A stretch of 64,000 nucleotides of DNA from Flavobacterium sp. GTDB lineage: Bacteria > Bacteroidota > Bacteroidia > Flavobacteriales > Flavobacteriaceae. The DNA is taken from assembly GCA_017984035.1 (NCBI GenBank), contig JAGOAF010000002.1, positions 7,940 to 71,939 on the forward strand. Reading direction: 5' to 3'. Shown here one piece after another: positions 48,579-58,444 of this stretch. Under the pieces are notes generated by a model that did not search any database, had not been told where the DNA came from, and was given only the letters and a program-made list of their open reading frames with translations. Made by a program: the position numbers and the translations under genes. Positions within the stretch are counted from its first letter, which is position 1. Each line of letters opens with the position of its first letter.

Positions 48579-49511
48579 ATGGAAAACGGAATATACGCTA
48601 AATTCAACACCGCTAAGGGTTCAGTTGTAGTAAAATTAACGCACGATTTAACGCCGGGAACGGTGGGTAACTTTGTAGCTTTGGCAGAAGGAAACTTGGA
48701 GAACAAAGTAAAACCACAGGGAACAAAATATTATGATGGATTAACATTTCACCGTGTAATTCCTGATTTTATGATACAAGGAGGTTGTCCTCAAGGAACT
48801 GGAACTGGAGATGCAGGATACAAATTTGATGATGAATTTCATCCAAGTTTGAAACACGATCGTCCGGGAGTTTTGGCTATGGCCAATGCAGGTCCGGGTA
48901 CCAATGGATCTCAATTTTATATCACGCACGTTCCAACATCATGGTTAGACGGAAAACATACTGTTTTTGGTCATGTAGTGGAAGGGCAAGAGGTTGTGGA
49001 TGCAGTAGCACAAGGCGATGTTTTAGAAACGTTGGAAATTATTAGAGTGGGAGCAGAGGCTGAGCAATGGAATGCAGTAGAAGCTTTTAGAACTTTTGAA
49101 GGTTCTCGTGCCAAACGCATTGAAGCGGAACGCGCTGCTGCTGAAGCTGAAATGGAAAAATTAGCTGCTGGTTTTGAAAAAACAGAAAGTGGTTTGCGTT
49201 ACCAATTTATCCAAAGAGGATCTGGTAAAAAAGCAGAAGACGGTAAAACAGTATCAGTTCACTATTCAGGGCAATTGCCTGACGGGAAAGTTTTTGATAG
49301 TTCCTACGCACGTAAAAAACCAATTGAATTTCCATTAGGTAGAGGTAATGTGATTGAAGGTTGGGATGAAGGAATTGCCTTGCTACAAGTGGGTGATAAA
49401 GCTCGATTTGTAATTCCTTCTCATTTAGGATATGGTTCTCGTGGTGCTGGAGGAGTGATTCCGCCAAATGCTACTTTAATCTTTGACGTTGAGTTGATGG
49501 ATGTGAAGTAA
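48579..49511 (+). CDS. Cyclophilin-FKBP fusion peptidyl-prolyl cis-trans isomerase
   Basis: 310 residues. N-terminal cyclophilin domain (1 to about 155) with [13 protein letters not shown] and [16 protein letters not shown], an Ala/Glu-rich helical linker (about 165-205), and a C-terminal FKBP domain (about 205-310) with [16 protein letters not shown] and [15 protein letters not shown]. Both prolyl-isomerase folds are therefore on one chain. No signal peptide, so cytoplasmic; likely a folding helper. Confidence 0.93.
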   Translation: MENGIYAKFNTAKGSVVVKLTHDLTPGTVGNFVALAEGNLENKVKPQGTKYYDGLTFHRVIPDFMIQGGCPQGTGTGDAGYKFDDEFHPSLKHDRPGVLAMANAGPGTNGSQFYITHVPTSWLDGKHTVFGHVVEGQEVVDAVAQGDVLETLEIIRVGAEAEQWNAVEAFRTFEGSRAKRIEAERAAAEAEMEKLAAGFEKTESGLRYQFIQRGSGKKAEDGKTVSVHYSGQLPDGKVFDSSYARKKPIEFPLGRGNVIEGWDEGIALLQVGDKARFVIPSHLGYGSRGAGGVIPPNATLIFDVELMDVK

Positions 49512-49529
49512 TTCATCTTCAAAGTAATA

Positions 49530-49567
49530 AGAAAAATCCCAAAGTAAAACTTTGGGATTTTTTTTGT
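49530..49567 (+). terminator. Terminator after the isomerase gene
   Basis: Stem AAATCCCAAAG / CTTTGGGATTT, loop TAAAA, followed by a T run. Confidence 0.92.
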
Positions 49568-49665
49568 ACTATTATTTAATAAGTTGTATAGCGTGATTAA
49601 TTCCCATTTTATTTTACATTTGTTTGTCTAATTAAAATTGTTTAACCGCATAAATTCGATATATT

Positions 49666-51207
49666 ATGAAAAAAATGTTGCTTTCTTTTGCATTGACAGG
49701 CTCTTTCATTTTAGGTACAGCTCAAACGACATCTAAAAAATCAGATGCGCCAGCTGCAGTTCCAACAGAAAAAATGGAAAGTTTGGCATCGAATATTAAA
49801 TTCAATCCAGACGAAAAAGTAATTACACAACACCTTACTACTATAAAAGGACAAAAGGTGTCCTATCAAGCGACAACCGGAACAATGCCTGTTTGGGACG
49901 AGGATGGAAAAACTATTGCAGGAATATTTTACACGTATTATGAGCGTTCCGATGTGAATAATCGTGCCAATCGTCCTTTAGTAATTTCGTTTAACGGTGG
50001 TCCAGGTTCGGCTTCTGTTTGGATGCAAATTGCCTACACAGGGCCAACATTATTGAATATCGATGACGAAGGTTATCCAATACAACCTTATGGCATTAAA
50101 GAAAATCCCTATTCAATTTTAGATGTTGCGGATATTGTTTTTGTCAATCCCGTGAATACCGCTTATTCAAGAATAACTAATAAGGAAACACCAAAGTCAA
50201 CTTTTTTTGGCGTGAATGCGGATGTTAAGTATTTAGCAGAATGGATCAAAACCTTTGTTACTCGTTCTAATCGTTGGGCATCGCCTAAGTATCTTATAGG
50301 AGAAAGTTATGGAACCACCCGTGTTTCTGGATTGGCTTTGGAATTACAAAATAGCCAATGGATGTACTTGAATGGAGTTGTTTTAGTTTCCCCAACTACT
50401 TTAGGAATTGAAAGAGGTGTCGCTTCAAAAGCTGCTCTACGTTTGCCTTATTTTGCTGCTACAGCTTGGTTTCATAAAAGGCTTCCTGCTGATTTGCAAT
50501 CGAAAGATTTAACCGCAATGCTTCCGGAAGTAGAACAATTCACAATTAACGAATTAATTCCTGCACTAAGTAAGGGTGGATTTTTAGATCCGGCTGAACG
50601 AAAAGCAATTGCAAGAAAAATTTCCCGTTATTCTGGAGTGGATGAGAAAGTAGTTTTGCAAAATAATTTGGATGTTCCATTGGATTATTTTTGGAAAGAA
50701 TTATTGCGTGATCAAGGATTCACTGTTGGTAGATTGGATTCGCGTTACAAAGGAATTGACCGCAAAGATGCTGGAGACGGCCCAGATTTTAATTCGGAAT
50801 TGACTTCTTGGTTGCATTCATTTACGCCGGCAATCAATATCTATCTTCGCAATAATTTAGGGTATAAAACCGATTTAAAATACAATATGTTTGGACCTGT
50901 TCATCCTTGGGATAATTCGGGTGACAAAACGGGTGAGAATTTGCGTCAAGCAATGGCTCAAAATCCGTATTTACACTTATTAGTTCAATCAGGCTATTAC
51001 GATGGCGCTTGTGATTATTTTAATGCCAAATACAATTTGTGGCAAATGGATCCAAGTGGTAAACTAAAAGATAGAATGTCATTTGAGGGATACCGAAGTG
51101 GTCATATGATGTACTTGCGCAAAGAAGACTTAATTAAAGGAAATGAAGATCTTAGAACCTTTATTAAAAATTCATTACCAAAACCAGGTGTTCCTGCAAA
51201 ATACTAG
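49666..51207 (+). CDS. Peptidase S10 family serine carboxypeptidase-like protein, exported
   Basis: 513 residues with a signal peptide (MKKMLLSFALTGSFILGTAQ). Alpha/beta-hydrolase fold of the S10 type: oxyanion-region FNGGPGSASVWM, nucleophile Ser214 in IGESYGTTR and catalytic His480 in YRSGHMMYL. Probably a periplasmic or secreted carboxypeptidase releasing C-terminal amino acids. Single gene between two terminators; the closest neighbours are functionally unrelated. Confidence 0.88.
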   Translation: MKKMLLSFALTGSFILGTAQTTSKKSDAPAAVPTEKMESLASNIKFNPDEKVITQHLTTIKGQKVSYQATTGTMPVWDEDGKTIAGIFYTYYERSDVNNRANRPLVISFNGGPGSASVWMQIAYTGPTLLNIDDEGYPIQPYGIKENPYSILDVADIVFVNPVNTAYSRITNKETPKSTFFGVNADVKYLAEWIKTFVTRSNRWASPKYLIGESYGTTRVSGLALELQNSQWMYLNGVVLVSPTTLGIERGVASKAALRLPYFAATAWFHKRLPADLQSKDLTAMLPEVEQFTINELIPALSKGGFLDPAERKAIARKISRYSGVDEKVVLQNNLDVPLDYFWKELLRDQGFTVGRLDSRYKGIDRKDAGDGPDFNSELTSWLHSFTPAINIYLRNNLGYKTDLKYNMFGPVHPWDNSGDKTGENLRQAMAQNPYLHLLVQSGYYDGACDYFNAKYNLWQMDPSGKLKDRMSFEGYRSGHMMYLRKEDLIKGNEDLRTFIKNSLPKPGVPAKY

Positions 51208-51211
51208 AAAA

Positions 51212-51251
51212 ATAAAAAGCCCAAAATCATTTGATTTTGGGCTTTTTTTAT
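51212..51251. terminator. Bidirectional terminator between S10 peptidase and DUF3276 gene
   Basis: Long stem AAAAAGCCCAAAATCA / TGATTTTGGGCTTTTT with a two-base loop, A and T tracts on both sides. Confidence 0.93.
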
Positions 51252-51266
51252 TCGTTTGAATTTTGA

Positions 51267-51647
51267 TTAAATATCATCAAAATCTATATCTGTGAAGCTA
51301 GAAACTTGAGGTGTAACTTCGTCTTCTGTAACGTCAGTGTTGTATTCTTTCTTAAAGTCTTTTTGATGTCTTTCTGAAATCACTTCTTCACCTTTGTGAT
51401 TTAACACATAAGAAGTCATATCGCCTAGAATTTCTGTAAAAGCAGCAAAATCTTCTTTATACAAATAAATTTTATGTTTTTTAAAGTGAAAAGAACCGTC
51501 TTCTTCAGTAAACTTTTTACTTTCAGTAATAGTGATGTAATAGTCATCTGCTTTTGTAGCTCTTACATCAAAAAAATAGGTTCTTCTTCCGGCTCTTAAA
51601 ATTTTAGAAAATATTTCTTCTTTTTCTAACATATCATGTTCTCTCAT
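51267..51647 (-). CDS. DUF3276 family (PUR-like) protein
   Basis: 126 residues. A single PUR-type repeat: KEEIFSKILRAGRRTYFFDVRATKADD then YYITITESKKF and FHFKKHKIYLYKEDF, followed by an acidic C-terminal tail (TDVTEDEVTPQ). PUR domains bind single-stranded DNA or RNA, and one-repeat bacterial forms dimerise. Widespread in Bacteroidota but with no assigned role. A second in-frame ATG is 15 nt downstream. Confidence 0.85.
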   Translation of the reverse strand: MREHDMLEKEEIFSKILRAGRRTYFFDVRATKADDYYITITESKKFTEEDGSFHFKKHKIYLYKEDFAAFTEILGDMTSYVLNHKGEEVISERHQKDFKKEYNTDVTEDEVTPQVSSFTDIDFDDI

Positions 51648-51713
51648 AATCCGTCTTCATTAATTGGTTTATAGACATTCAAAAATGGTAAAAAAAAATT
51701 GATTGACCAAAAA

Positions 51714-53492
51714 TTATGATAAATCTTTTTCGGATAGTTGTTTCAAATACAAGTCGGCATAGTAACCTTTCTCATTTAGTAATTGATTATGAGAACCTTG
51801 TTGTATAATTTTACCTTCATCAATAATTATAATTTGATCTGCATTTTTAGCAGAAGAAACTCGGTGACTTACAATGATGGTGGTTTTATCTTTACAAATT
51901 TCGTACAAATTGTTTAAAATGGTTTCTTCTGTTTCGGTATCAACTGCAGACAAGCAATCGTCAAATAATAAAATAGGAGGATTTTTTATGATGGCTCTTG
52001 CTATGGAAACGCGTTGTTTTTGACCTCCTGATAAAGTAATACCTCTTTCTCCTAAAACAGTATCGTACTTTTTATTGAAGTCCATAATATTATCATGAAC
52101 TACTGCATTTTTAGCTGCCAACTCAATTTCTGCATCAGTTGCCTCTTCTTTTCCAAATTTGATATTGTTTTTAATACTATCTGAAAATAAGAAAGCATCT
52201 TGAGGCACTATACCTATACTATTTCGTAAATCAAATAAATTTAATGAACTGATAGGGGTATTGTCAATACTGATTTCGCCTTCGTTGACATCATATAATC
52301 TTGAAATTAATGACAATAGAGTTGATTTACCAGAACCAGTTTTTCCTAATATGGCTAATGTTTCTCCTTTTTTTACAGTAAATGAGATATCTTGTATTGC
52401 ATTTATATTCGTATCCTCATATGTAAAACTGACGTTTTTGAATGCAATACTTCCTTCAATAGTGGAATGATTTGGATTGGTGTTTTTAATTTCGGGTTCA
52501 ATTTTTAAAAATTCATTCAAACGTTTTTGTGAAGCTTCTGCTTCTTGTACCATAGACGAAACCCAGCCTAAAGAAGCGACTGGCCAAGTTAACATATTGA
52601 CATATAATATGAATTCGGCAATAGTACCAATACTTTTTATGGTGCCTTCCATGTACATTAATCCGCCAAAATAAATCACCACTAGATTACTAATTCCAAT
52701 TAGCGCTAACATTAATGGACCAAATAATGATTGAACTCTTGCTAAGTCTAAACTCTTACTTTTACTTTCATTAGCTAAAGCTACCATGTTGTTTTGATGC
52801 TGGCTTTCTAATGAATAAGCTTTGATTACTCTAATACCGGAAAAAATTTCTTGTGAAAAGCTAGAAACTTTGGACAAGTATTGTTGGAAAACTGTACTTC
52901 TTTTATTGATTTCGGTGCTTAGTTTGAAAATGGTATAAGATAGAATTGGTAAAGGTAATAAAGTATACAAAGTCAATCTTGGCGACACATTATACATATA
53001 GGCAATGACAATAGCAAAGCGAATAAAAGTATTGATAGTGTACATTACTGCAGGTCCAACATACATTCTCACTTTAGACACATCTTCACTAATACGGTTC
53101 ATTAAATCCCCAGTCCTGTTTTGTTTGTAGAATTGTTGAGACAAATTTTCATATTGTTTAAAGACTTCATTTTTTAAATCAAATTCAATATGACGCGACA
53201 TAACGATTAATGTTTGTCGCATTAAAAACGTCAAAAATCCTGCAATTATAGTAGTACCGATTATGAGAAGTATGTTGTTAATTAATTCGGCCTTAAAATT
53301 AGAAAGCACTACATCTGACGTCTTTTCAGTACTACTTAGACGATCAAATTTTTCAATAGCTTCTAGTGATTGGCTTATTAGCTTTGGGGTAAACAATGAA
53401 AAAATCTGTGCAACAATAGTGATTACTATTCCTAGTAAAAAACTAAACTTGTATTTGACAAAGTACTTATTTAAATAACCTAATTCTTTCAT
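51714..53492 (-). CDS. ABC exporter half-transporter, MdlA-like (permease-ATPase fusion)
   Basis: 592 residues. Six membrane helices in the N-terminal 320 residues, then the ATPase: Walker A GKTGSGKST with Lys389, canonical signature LSGGQKQR, Walker B ILLFDDCLSAVD, H-loop VSHRVSS. The residue after Walker B is Asp512 instead of the catalytic Glu. That pattern, together with LSAVD, resembles E. coli MdlA and the degenerate-site subunit of heterodimeric exporters. Substrate unknown. Promoter box TATATTTG (53523-53516). Confidence 0.9.
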   Translation of the reverse strand: MKELGYLNKYFVKYKFSFLLGIVITIVAQIFSLFTPKLISQSLEAIEKFDRLSSTEKTSDVVLSNFKAELINNILLIIGTTIIAGFLTFLMRQTLIVMSRHIEFDLKNEVFKQYENLSQQFYKQNRTGDLMNRISEDVSKVRMYVGPAVMYTINTFIRFAIVIAYMYNVSPRLTLYTLLPLPILSYTIFKLSTEINKRSTVFQQYLSKVSSFSQEIFSGIRVIKAYSLESQHQNNMVALANESKSKSLDLARVQSLFGPLMLALIGISNLVVIYFGGLMYMEGTIKSIGTIAEFILYVNMLTWPVASLGWVSSMVQEAEASQKRLNEFLKIEPEIKNTNPNHSTIEGSIAFKNVSFTYEDTNINAIQDISFTVKKGETLAILGKTGSGKSTLLSLISRLYDVNEGEISIDNTPISSLNLFDLRNSIGIVPQDAFLFSDSIKNNIKFGKEEATDAEIELAAKNAVVHDNIMDFNKKYDTVLGERGITLSGGQKQRVSIARAIIKNPPILLFDDCLSAVDTETEETILNNLYEICKDKTTIIVSHRVSSAKNADQIIIIDEGKIIQQGSHNQLLNEKGYYADLYLKQLSEKDLS

Positions 53493-53515
53493 TGGATCGC
53501 TGCTGTTTTGCTTCG

Positions 53516-53523
53516 CAAATATA
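53516..53523 (-). promoter_or_regulatory. Promoter -7 box for the MdlA-like ABC exporter
   Basis: Minus strand TATATTTG, full match, 23 nt before the start codon. Confidence 0.55.
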
Positions 53524-53644
53524 GGTGAATAAAAAGAATAATTGACTCTAAAAACCAGTGTGATTCATTAAATTGTTGATTTACAGTTTCCATTATTTTG
53601 ATTTAAAAAAGGAATTTATATTTTATTTTAAGGGATGAAATACC

Positions 53645-53652
53645 TACTTTTG
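53645..53652 (+). promoter_or_regulatory. Promoter -7 box for nusB
   Basis: TACTTTTG, full match, 29 nt before the GTG start. Confidence 0.55.
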
Positions 53653-53681
53653 CAGTCTAATTCATTAAAAGTTCTTACACA

Positions 53682-54626
53682 GTGGTAAATAGAAGACACA
53701 TTCGCGTTAAGGTTATGCAATCCATTTATGCCATGCACCAAAACGGCTCGGATAATATAGAAGGTCAAGAAAAATTTCTATTTTACAGTATCGATGCTAT
53801 TCAAGATTTATACCTTATTATGCTTTCTTCTCTAATTGAAATGGCAAAAAAGGAAAAAGTTTTTTTACACTTATCAAGTCAAAAACATTTGGCTACAAAA
53901 GAAGAACGCAATCCCAACAACAAATTCATCAACAACAGTATTTTTCAATTATTGGAAGACAATAATTCGTTGAGTATAGCTTTGGAAAACAGAAAAATCA
54001 CCAATTGGGCTATTCATGATGATTATATTAATTTGCTTTTAGCTTCATTGAAAGAAAGTAAATTGTATGAAAAATACATGAGCACCTCTGTCAATACATT
54101 TGAAGAAGACAAACAGTTTGTGGTAGATCTATTTACTGATATTATTGTTCCAAACGAAAAGTTATACGAGTATTTAGAAGATGATAAATTAACTTGGATT
54201 GATGATATTCCTGTTGTTAATACCCAAATCGTTAAACAATTAAAAGGGATAAAATCGGCAGAGGATGAAAGTTTTAAAGTACCTAAATTATTTAAAGATG
54301 CCGATGACAAAGACTTTGCTAAAGATTTGTTCCGAAAGACAGTTTTAAACGAAAAAGAATTGGCCAAAGAATTTGATACTAAAACCCCTAATTGGGATAT
54401 GGATCGTATTGCTGAAATTGATACCATTATCCTTAAAATGGCGATTTGCGAATTGTTGAAATTCCCATCGATTCCAGTAAAAGTTACTTTGAATGAATAT
54501 TTAGAATTGGCTAAAGAGTATTCTACTCCAAAAAGTAGTATTTTTATCAACGGAATTTTAGACAATTTAGTAAAAGAATTTCAATCGAATAAAAAAATGA
54601 TCAAAGCTGGAAGAGGTTTGATGTAA
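53682..54626 (+). CDS. nusB: Transcription antitermination factor NusB, long Bacteroidota form
   Basis: 314 residues from a GTG start (no ATG available); begins VNRRHIRVKVMQSIYAMHQ. The NusB helical fold with EIDTIILKMAICELL and VTLNEYLELAKEYS occupies roughly residues 185-305. E. coli NusB is about 140 residues, so over 150 extra residues lie N-terminal to the conserved core, and the RHIRVKVMQ start motif is separated from the rest by this insert. It pairs with NusE in rRNA antitermination. yajC follows 28 nt later. Confidence 0.92.
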   Translation: MVNRRHIRVKVMQSIYAMHQNGSDNIEGQEKFLFYSIDAIQDLYLIMLSSLIEMAKKEKVFLHLSSQKHLATKEERNPNNKFINNSIFQLLEDNNSLSIALENRKITNWAIHDDYINLLLASLKESKLYEKYMSTSVNTFEEDKQFVVDLFTDIIVPNEKLYEYLEDDKLTWIDDIPVVNTQIVKQLKGIKSAEDESFKVPKLFKDADDKDFAKDLFRKTVLNEKELAKEFDTKTPNWDMDRIAEIDTIILKMAICELLKFPSIPVKVTLNEYLELAKEYSTPKSSIFINGILDNLVKEFQSNKKMIKAGRGLM

Positions 54627-54654
54627 TACGTTTAATAAAAATTAAAATAAAATT

Positions 54655-54927
54655 ATGGGACAATTAAGTCAATTTGCACCGTTCTTACTAATGTTTGTAG
54701 TAATCTATTTCTTTATGATTAGACCACAACAAAAAAGAGCAAAAGCTGAAAAAGAATTTGAAAGTAGTTTGAAAGTAGGTGATAAAATCATCACTAAAAG
54801 TGGACTTCATGGTAAAATTGCTGAATTAGCAGAGACTACAGTGGTGGTTGAAACGATGTCAGGAAAATTAAAAATGGAGCGTTCAGCTATTTCAATGGAA
54901 ATGAGTGCCGCTTTGAACAAGAAATAA
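54655..54927 (+). CDS. yajC: Preprotein translocase accessory subunit YajC
   Basis: 90 residues. One N-terminal membrane helix (about 6-22), then the conserved IRPQQKRAKAEKEFESSLKVGD and ITKSGLHGKIAEL. YajC associates with SecDF in the holotranslocon. It follows nusB by 28 nt and is closed by a terminator. Confidence 0.94.
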   Translation: MGQLSQFAPFLLMFVVIYFFMIRPQQKRAKAEKEFESSLKVGDKIITKSGLHGKIAELAETTVVVETMSGKLKMERSAISMEMSAALNKK

Positions 54928-54936
54928 AGACAGATA

Positions 54937-54986
54937 TTAAAAAAAAGCTCCCAATTCTATATTAGAGTTGGGAGCTTTTTTTTTGG
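54937..54986. terminator. Bidirectional terminator between yajC and pepT
   Basis: Long stem AAAAGCTCCCAA / TTGGGAGCTTTT with an inner TCTA / TAGA pairing, A and T tracts at both ends. Confidence 0.92.
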
Positions 54987-54989
54987 CCA

Positions 54990-56228
54990 CTATTTAATAG
55001 CAGTTAATTCGGTAATCTTAATGATTACTTCGATTGCTTTTTGAATGCTTTCTACAGGTACATATTCATATTTTCCATGGAAGTTGTGTCCGCCAGCAAA
55101 AATATTGGGACAAGGTAGTCCTTTAAATGATAGTTGAGAACCATCAGTACCTCCTCGGATAGGCTTAATTATAGGTTTAATTCCTACTTCTTTCATCGCT
55201 TGCTCGGCTATGTCTACAATATGTTTCACTGGCAATACTTTTTCTTTCATATTGTAGTATTGGTCATTTACTTCAGCAATAGCAATGTCTTCACCAAATT
55301 GTTTGGTAAATTTTTTATTGATTTTATTGGTAATTTTTGCAATTAATGCTTTTCGTTTTTCAAACTTCTTTTTATTGTGATCGCGAATAATTAATTCTAC
55401 CACGGTTTCTTCAATATTTCCGTTGACATGATGCACATGAAAAAAACCTTCGTAACCTTTTGTTTCTTCTGGGGTTTCTCCTTTTGGTAACGCATTGATA
55501 AAATCGTTAGCAATCAGCATAGAATTGATCATTTTTCCTTTGGCGTAGCCAGGATGAACGCTTTTTCCTTTGAATGTAATTTTGGCTCCAGCCGCATTAA
55601 AATTTTCATACTCTAATTCGCCAACCTGACTTCCATCCATTGTATAGGCCCAATCAGCTCCAAATTTTGCTACATCAAAATGATGAGCTCCACGTCCAAT
55701 TTCCTCATCAGGCGTGAAACCAATTCGAATCTTTCCGTGTTTAATTTCAGGATGTTGGATAAGGTATTCCATGGCGGTTACAATTTCTGTAATTCCGGCT
55801 TTGTCATCTGCTCCTAAAAGAGTGGTTCCGTCTGTAGTAATTAGTGTTTGCCCTTTGTATTGTAGTAAATCCTTAAAGTATTTAGGTGACAACACAATGT
55901 TTTTATCTGCATTCAATACAATATCACCACCGTCGTAGTTTGGTATTACTTGAGGTTTAACATTGGCACCCGAAAAATCAGGAGAAGTGTCAAAATGAGA
56001 AACAAATCCTATAGTTGGGACTTCATGATCCACATTGCTTGGAAGTGTTGCCATGATATAGGCTTTATCGTCAATTGTGACGTCTTGTAGACCAATTGAT
56101 TTTAATTCATTTACTAATAGATTCGCTAAATTCCATTGTTTTTGGGTGCTAGGAGTTGTAGTCGAATGGGGATCTGATTCGGTGTCTATTGTGACATAAC
56201 TGATGAATCTATCTATAATATGTTGCAT
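54990..56228 (-). CDS. pepT: Peptidase T (tripeptide aminopeptidase)
   Basis: 412 residues, M20B family metallopeptidase. Zinc ligands and active-site loops: [35 protein letters not shown], and the C-terminal [11 protein letters not shown]. Cleaves the N-terminal residue of tripeptides in the cytoplasm. Promoter box TACCTTTG at 56252-56245, 16 nt upstream of the start. Confidence 0.95.
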   Translation of the reverse strand: MQHIIDRFISYVTIDTESDPHSTTTPSTQKQWNLANLLVNELKSIGLQDVTIDDKAYIMATLPSNVDHEVPTIGFVSHFDTSPDFSGANVKPQVIPNYDGGDIVLNADKNIVLSPKYFKDLLQYKGQTLITTDGTTLLGADDKAGITEIVTAMEYLIQHPEIKHGKIRIGFTPDEEIGRGAHHFDVAKFGADWAYTMDGSQVGELEYENFNAAGAKITFKGKSVHPGYAKGKMINSMLIANDFINALPKGETPEETKGYEGFFHVHHVNGNIEETVVELIIRDHNKKKFEKRKALIAKITNKINKKFTKQFGEDIAIAEVNDQYYNMKEKVLPVKHIVDIAEQAMKEVGIKPIIKPIRGGTDGSQLSFKGLPCPNIFAGGHNFHGKYEYVPVESIQKAIEVIIKITELTAIK

Positions 56229-56244
56229 GTTTTTTTATTTTGAA

Positions 56245-56252
56245 CAAAGGTA
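56245..56252 (-). promoter_or_regulatory. Promoter -7 box for pepT
   Basis: Minus strand TACCTTTG, full match, 16 nt before the start codon. Confidence 0.5.
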
Positions 56253-56326
56253 AACTATTGAAATCGTTCTAAAATGATACATTCCAAAACTTAGATGTCA
56301 TTTTCTATAAAATTTACTGATACTTT

Positions 56327-56776
56327 TTAATTTTCTCTTTTGTAAATGTGAAGTGATTGGCCTACTAATTTCCAATTTCCTTTAATTTTTTCTAACAGTC
56401 GGATCTCATAGGACCAAGTTCGTTTGCCTTCTTTATCCGTAGAAATTTCGTCATGACTCACCCAGGCAGTATTTTTCGTCATATTCATTTTATAATTGGA
56501 ATGTACAGCAAATCCACCATTTCCCATATTTTCAGGTTTCATAATTTGCTTTGAAATAGGAGGGACGTCTATAGTTTTTCCATCAGGTAACGATACTAAG
56601 ATTCTACTATAGGGTTGAATGTACCAACAGTCTTTATGTCCTTCTACATCTTTTGCACGCCAGGTGGCAGATTCTTTTTCTAACACTTTAATAATAGCAG
56701 CTTCTTCCTTCCCTTGCTGGCAATAGCCAAAAGAATTTATACCAATAAATAAACACAATGCAACTTTCCATTTCAT
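56327..56776 (-). CDS. Exported NTF2-like (DUF4440-type) protein
   Basis: 149 residues from the ATG at 56776, which places a signal peptide (WKVALCLFIGINSFGYCQQ) at the N-terminus; the longer frame adds 19 residues before it. The mature part begins with an amphipathic helix EEAAIIKVLEKESATWRAKD and has the beta-sheet pattern of the NTF2/SnoaL fold, ending NWKLVGQSLHIYK. Such domains can be enzymes or ligand binders; no catalytic residues can be assigned. Confidence 0.75.
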   Translation of the reverse strand: MKWKVALCLFIGINSFGYCQQGKEEAAIIKVLEKESATWRAKDVEGHKDCWYIQPYSRILVSLPDGKTIDVPPISKQIMKPENMGNGGFAVHSNYKMNMTKNTAWVSHDEISTDKEGKRTWSYEIRLLEKIKGNWKLVGQSLHIYKREN

Positions 56777-56845
56777 AATTGGGGAGTTTGGATGATAATA
56801 ATTATTAAAGATACTTAATTTTTGTAACGCCACTCAATAGGTACT

Positions 56846-56886
56846 AATAAAAAATCCGATCAGTATAAACTAATCGGATTTTTAAT
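56846..56886 (-). terminator. Terminator of lpdA
   Basis: Minus strand AATCCGAT / ATCGGATT extended by AGT / ACT inner pairing, T tract following. Confidence 0.85.
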
Positions 56887-56920
56887 TTTGTTATTGTAAT
56901 TGATTTTCGCAATTGCTAAT

Positions 56921-58309
56921 TTACAAGTGAATTACTTCTCCGTAAGCATCTGCTACAGCTTCCATTACTGCTTCGCTCATAGTAGGGTGTGGGTGGATTG
57001 CTTTTAATATTTCGTGCCCTGTAGTTTCTAGTTTACGAGCTACAACTGCCTCAGCAATCATATCTGTAACTCCAGCACCAATCATATGACATCCTAACCA
57101 TTCTCCGTATTTAGCATCGAAGATTACTTTTACAAAACCATCTGAAGCTCCTGAAGCTTTTGCTTTTCCAGAAGCAGAGAATGGGAATTTACCAATTTTC
57201 AATTCGTATCCTTTTTCCTTAGCCGCTTTTTCAGTCAATCCAACCGAAGCAATTTCTGGAGTAGCATAGGTACAACCAGGAACGTTTCCGTAATCAATTG
57301 GTTCTACGTGCATTCCTGCAATTTTTTCTACACAGTTAATCCCTTCAGCTGAAGCTACGTGAGCTAAAGCTTGACCTGGAGTAATATCTCCAATAGCATA
57401 ATATCCAGGAATATTCGTTTGGTTGTAAGCGTTTACTAAGATTTTATCTTTATCAGTAGCAATACCTACTTCTTCTAGACCAATGTTTTCAATGTTAGTT
57501 TTAATACCTACCGCAGAAAGTAAAATATCAGCTTCTAAAACTTCTTCTCCTTTGGCAGTTTTCACAAATGCTTTTACGCCTTTACCTGAGGTATCAATTT
57601 TTTCAACCGAAGCGTTTGTCATAATATTTACTCCTGCCTTTTTCATAGAACGTTCCATTTGTTTTGAAATGTCCTCGTCTTCAACTGGAACAATGTTGGG
57701 CATGAATTCTACAATGGTTACCTCAGTTCCCATAGAGTTATAGAAATGAGCAAACTCAATTCCGATAGCTCCAGAACCTACGATAATCATCGATTTTGGT
57801 TGTTTTGGTAAAGTCATTGCTTGACGGTATCCAATTACTTTTACACCATCTTGAGGTAAGTTAGGTAATTCGCGAGAGCGTGCTCCAGTTGCCAAAATGA
57901 TATGCTCTGCGCTGTATTCTGTTACTTTTCCATCTTTATCAGTTACATCAACCTTTTTGCCGGGCTTGATTTTACCAAAACCATCAATAACGTCGATTTT
58001 ATTTTTTTTCATTAAAAATTGAACACCTTTGCTCATTCCATCAGCTACTCCTCTAGAGCGGTTAACCACGGCAGAAAAATCTTTGTCAAAGGATGAAACA
58101 GTCAAACCGTAATCAGAAGCGTGTTTTAAATAATCAAAAACTTGAGCTGATTTCAATAAGGCTTTTGTTGGGATACATCCCCAATTCAAGCAAACTCCAC
58201 CCAGATTTTCTTTTTCAATTACGGCTACTTTAAACCCTAATTGTGAGGCTCTAATAGCAGTAACATATCCTCCAGGTCCACTTCCTAAAACAATAATATC
58301 GTATTTCAT
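56921..58309 (-). CDS. lpdA: Dihydrolipoyl dehydrogenase
   Basis: 462 residues. FAD-binding GSGPGGY, redox-active disulfide Cys40-Cys45 (GGVCLNWGC), NAD-binding GSGAIGIEF, the C-terminal FAD-contacting YAIGDIT and catalytic pair His441/Glu446 (HPHPTMSE). E3 component of pyruvate and 2-oxoglutarate dehydrogenase and glycine cleavage. No E1/E2 genes are adjacent, so it probably serves several complexes. Confidence 0.96.
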   Translation of the reverse strand: MKYDIIVLGSGPGGYVTAIRASQLGFKVAVIEKENLGGVCLNWGCIPTKALLKSAQVFDYLKHASDYGLTVSSFDKDFSAVVNRSRGVADGMSKGVQFLMKKNKIDVIDGFGKIKPGKKVDVTDKDGKVTEYSAEHIILATGARSRELPNLPQDGVKVIGYRQAMTLPKQPKSMIIVGSGAIGIEFAHFYNSMGTEVTIVEFMPNIVPVEDEDISKQMERSMKKAGVNIMTNASVEKIDTSGKGVKAFVKTAKGEEVLEADILLSAVGIKTNIENIGLEEVGIATDKDKILVNAYNQTNIPGYYAIGDITPGQALAHVASAEGINCVEKIAGMHVEPIDYGNVPGCTYATPEIASVGLTEKAAKEKGYELKIGKFPFSASGKAKASGASDGFVKVIFDAKYGEWLGCHMIGAGVTDMIAEAVVARKLETTGHEILKAIHPHPTMSEAVMEAVADAYGEVIHL

Positions 58310-58444
58310 GTGTATAATTTTATCTCTATTAATTGATGCTGCGAATTTAAGGAATTATTCTGTTTTGTGAAATTTTCAAACCGATAAAGTCAAAAACTAA
58401 CAAATTTTCAAAAAAAACGTTCAAATGTAAGGATGGTTTGAATT

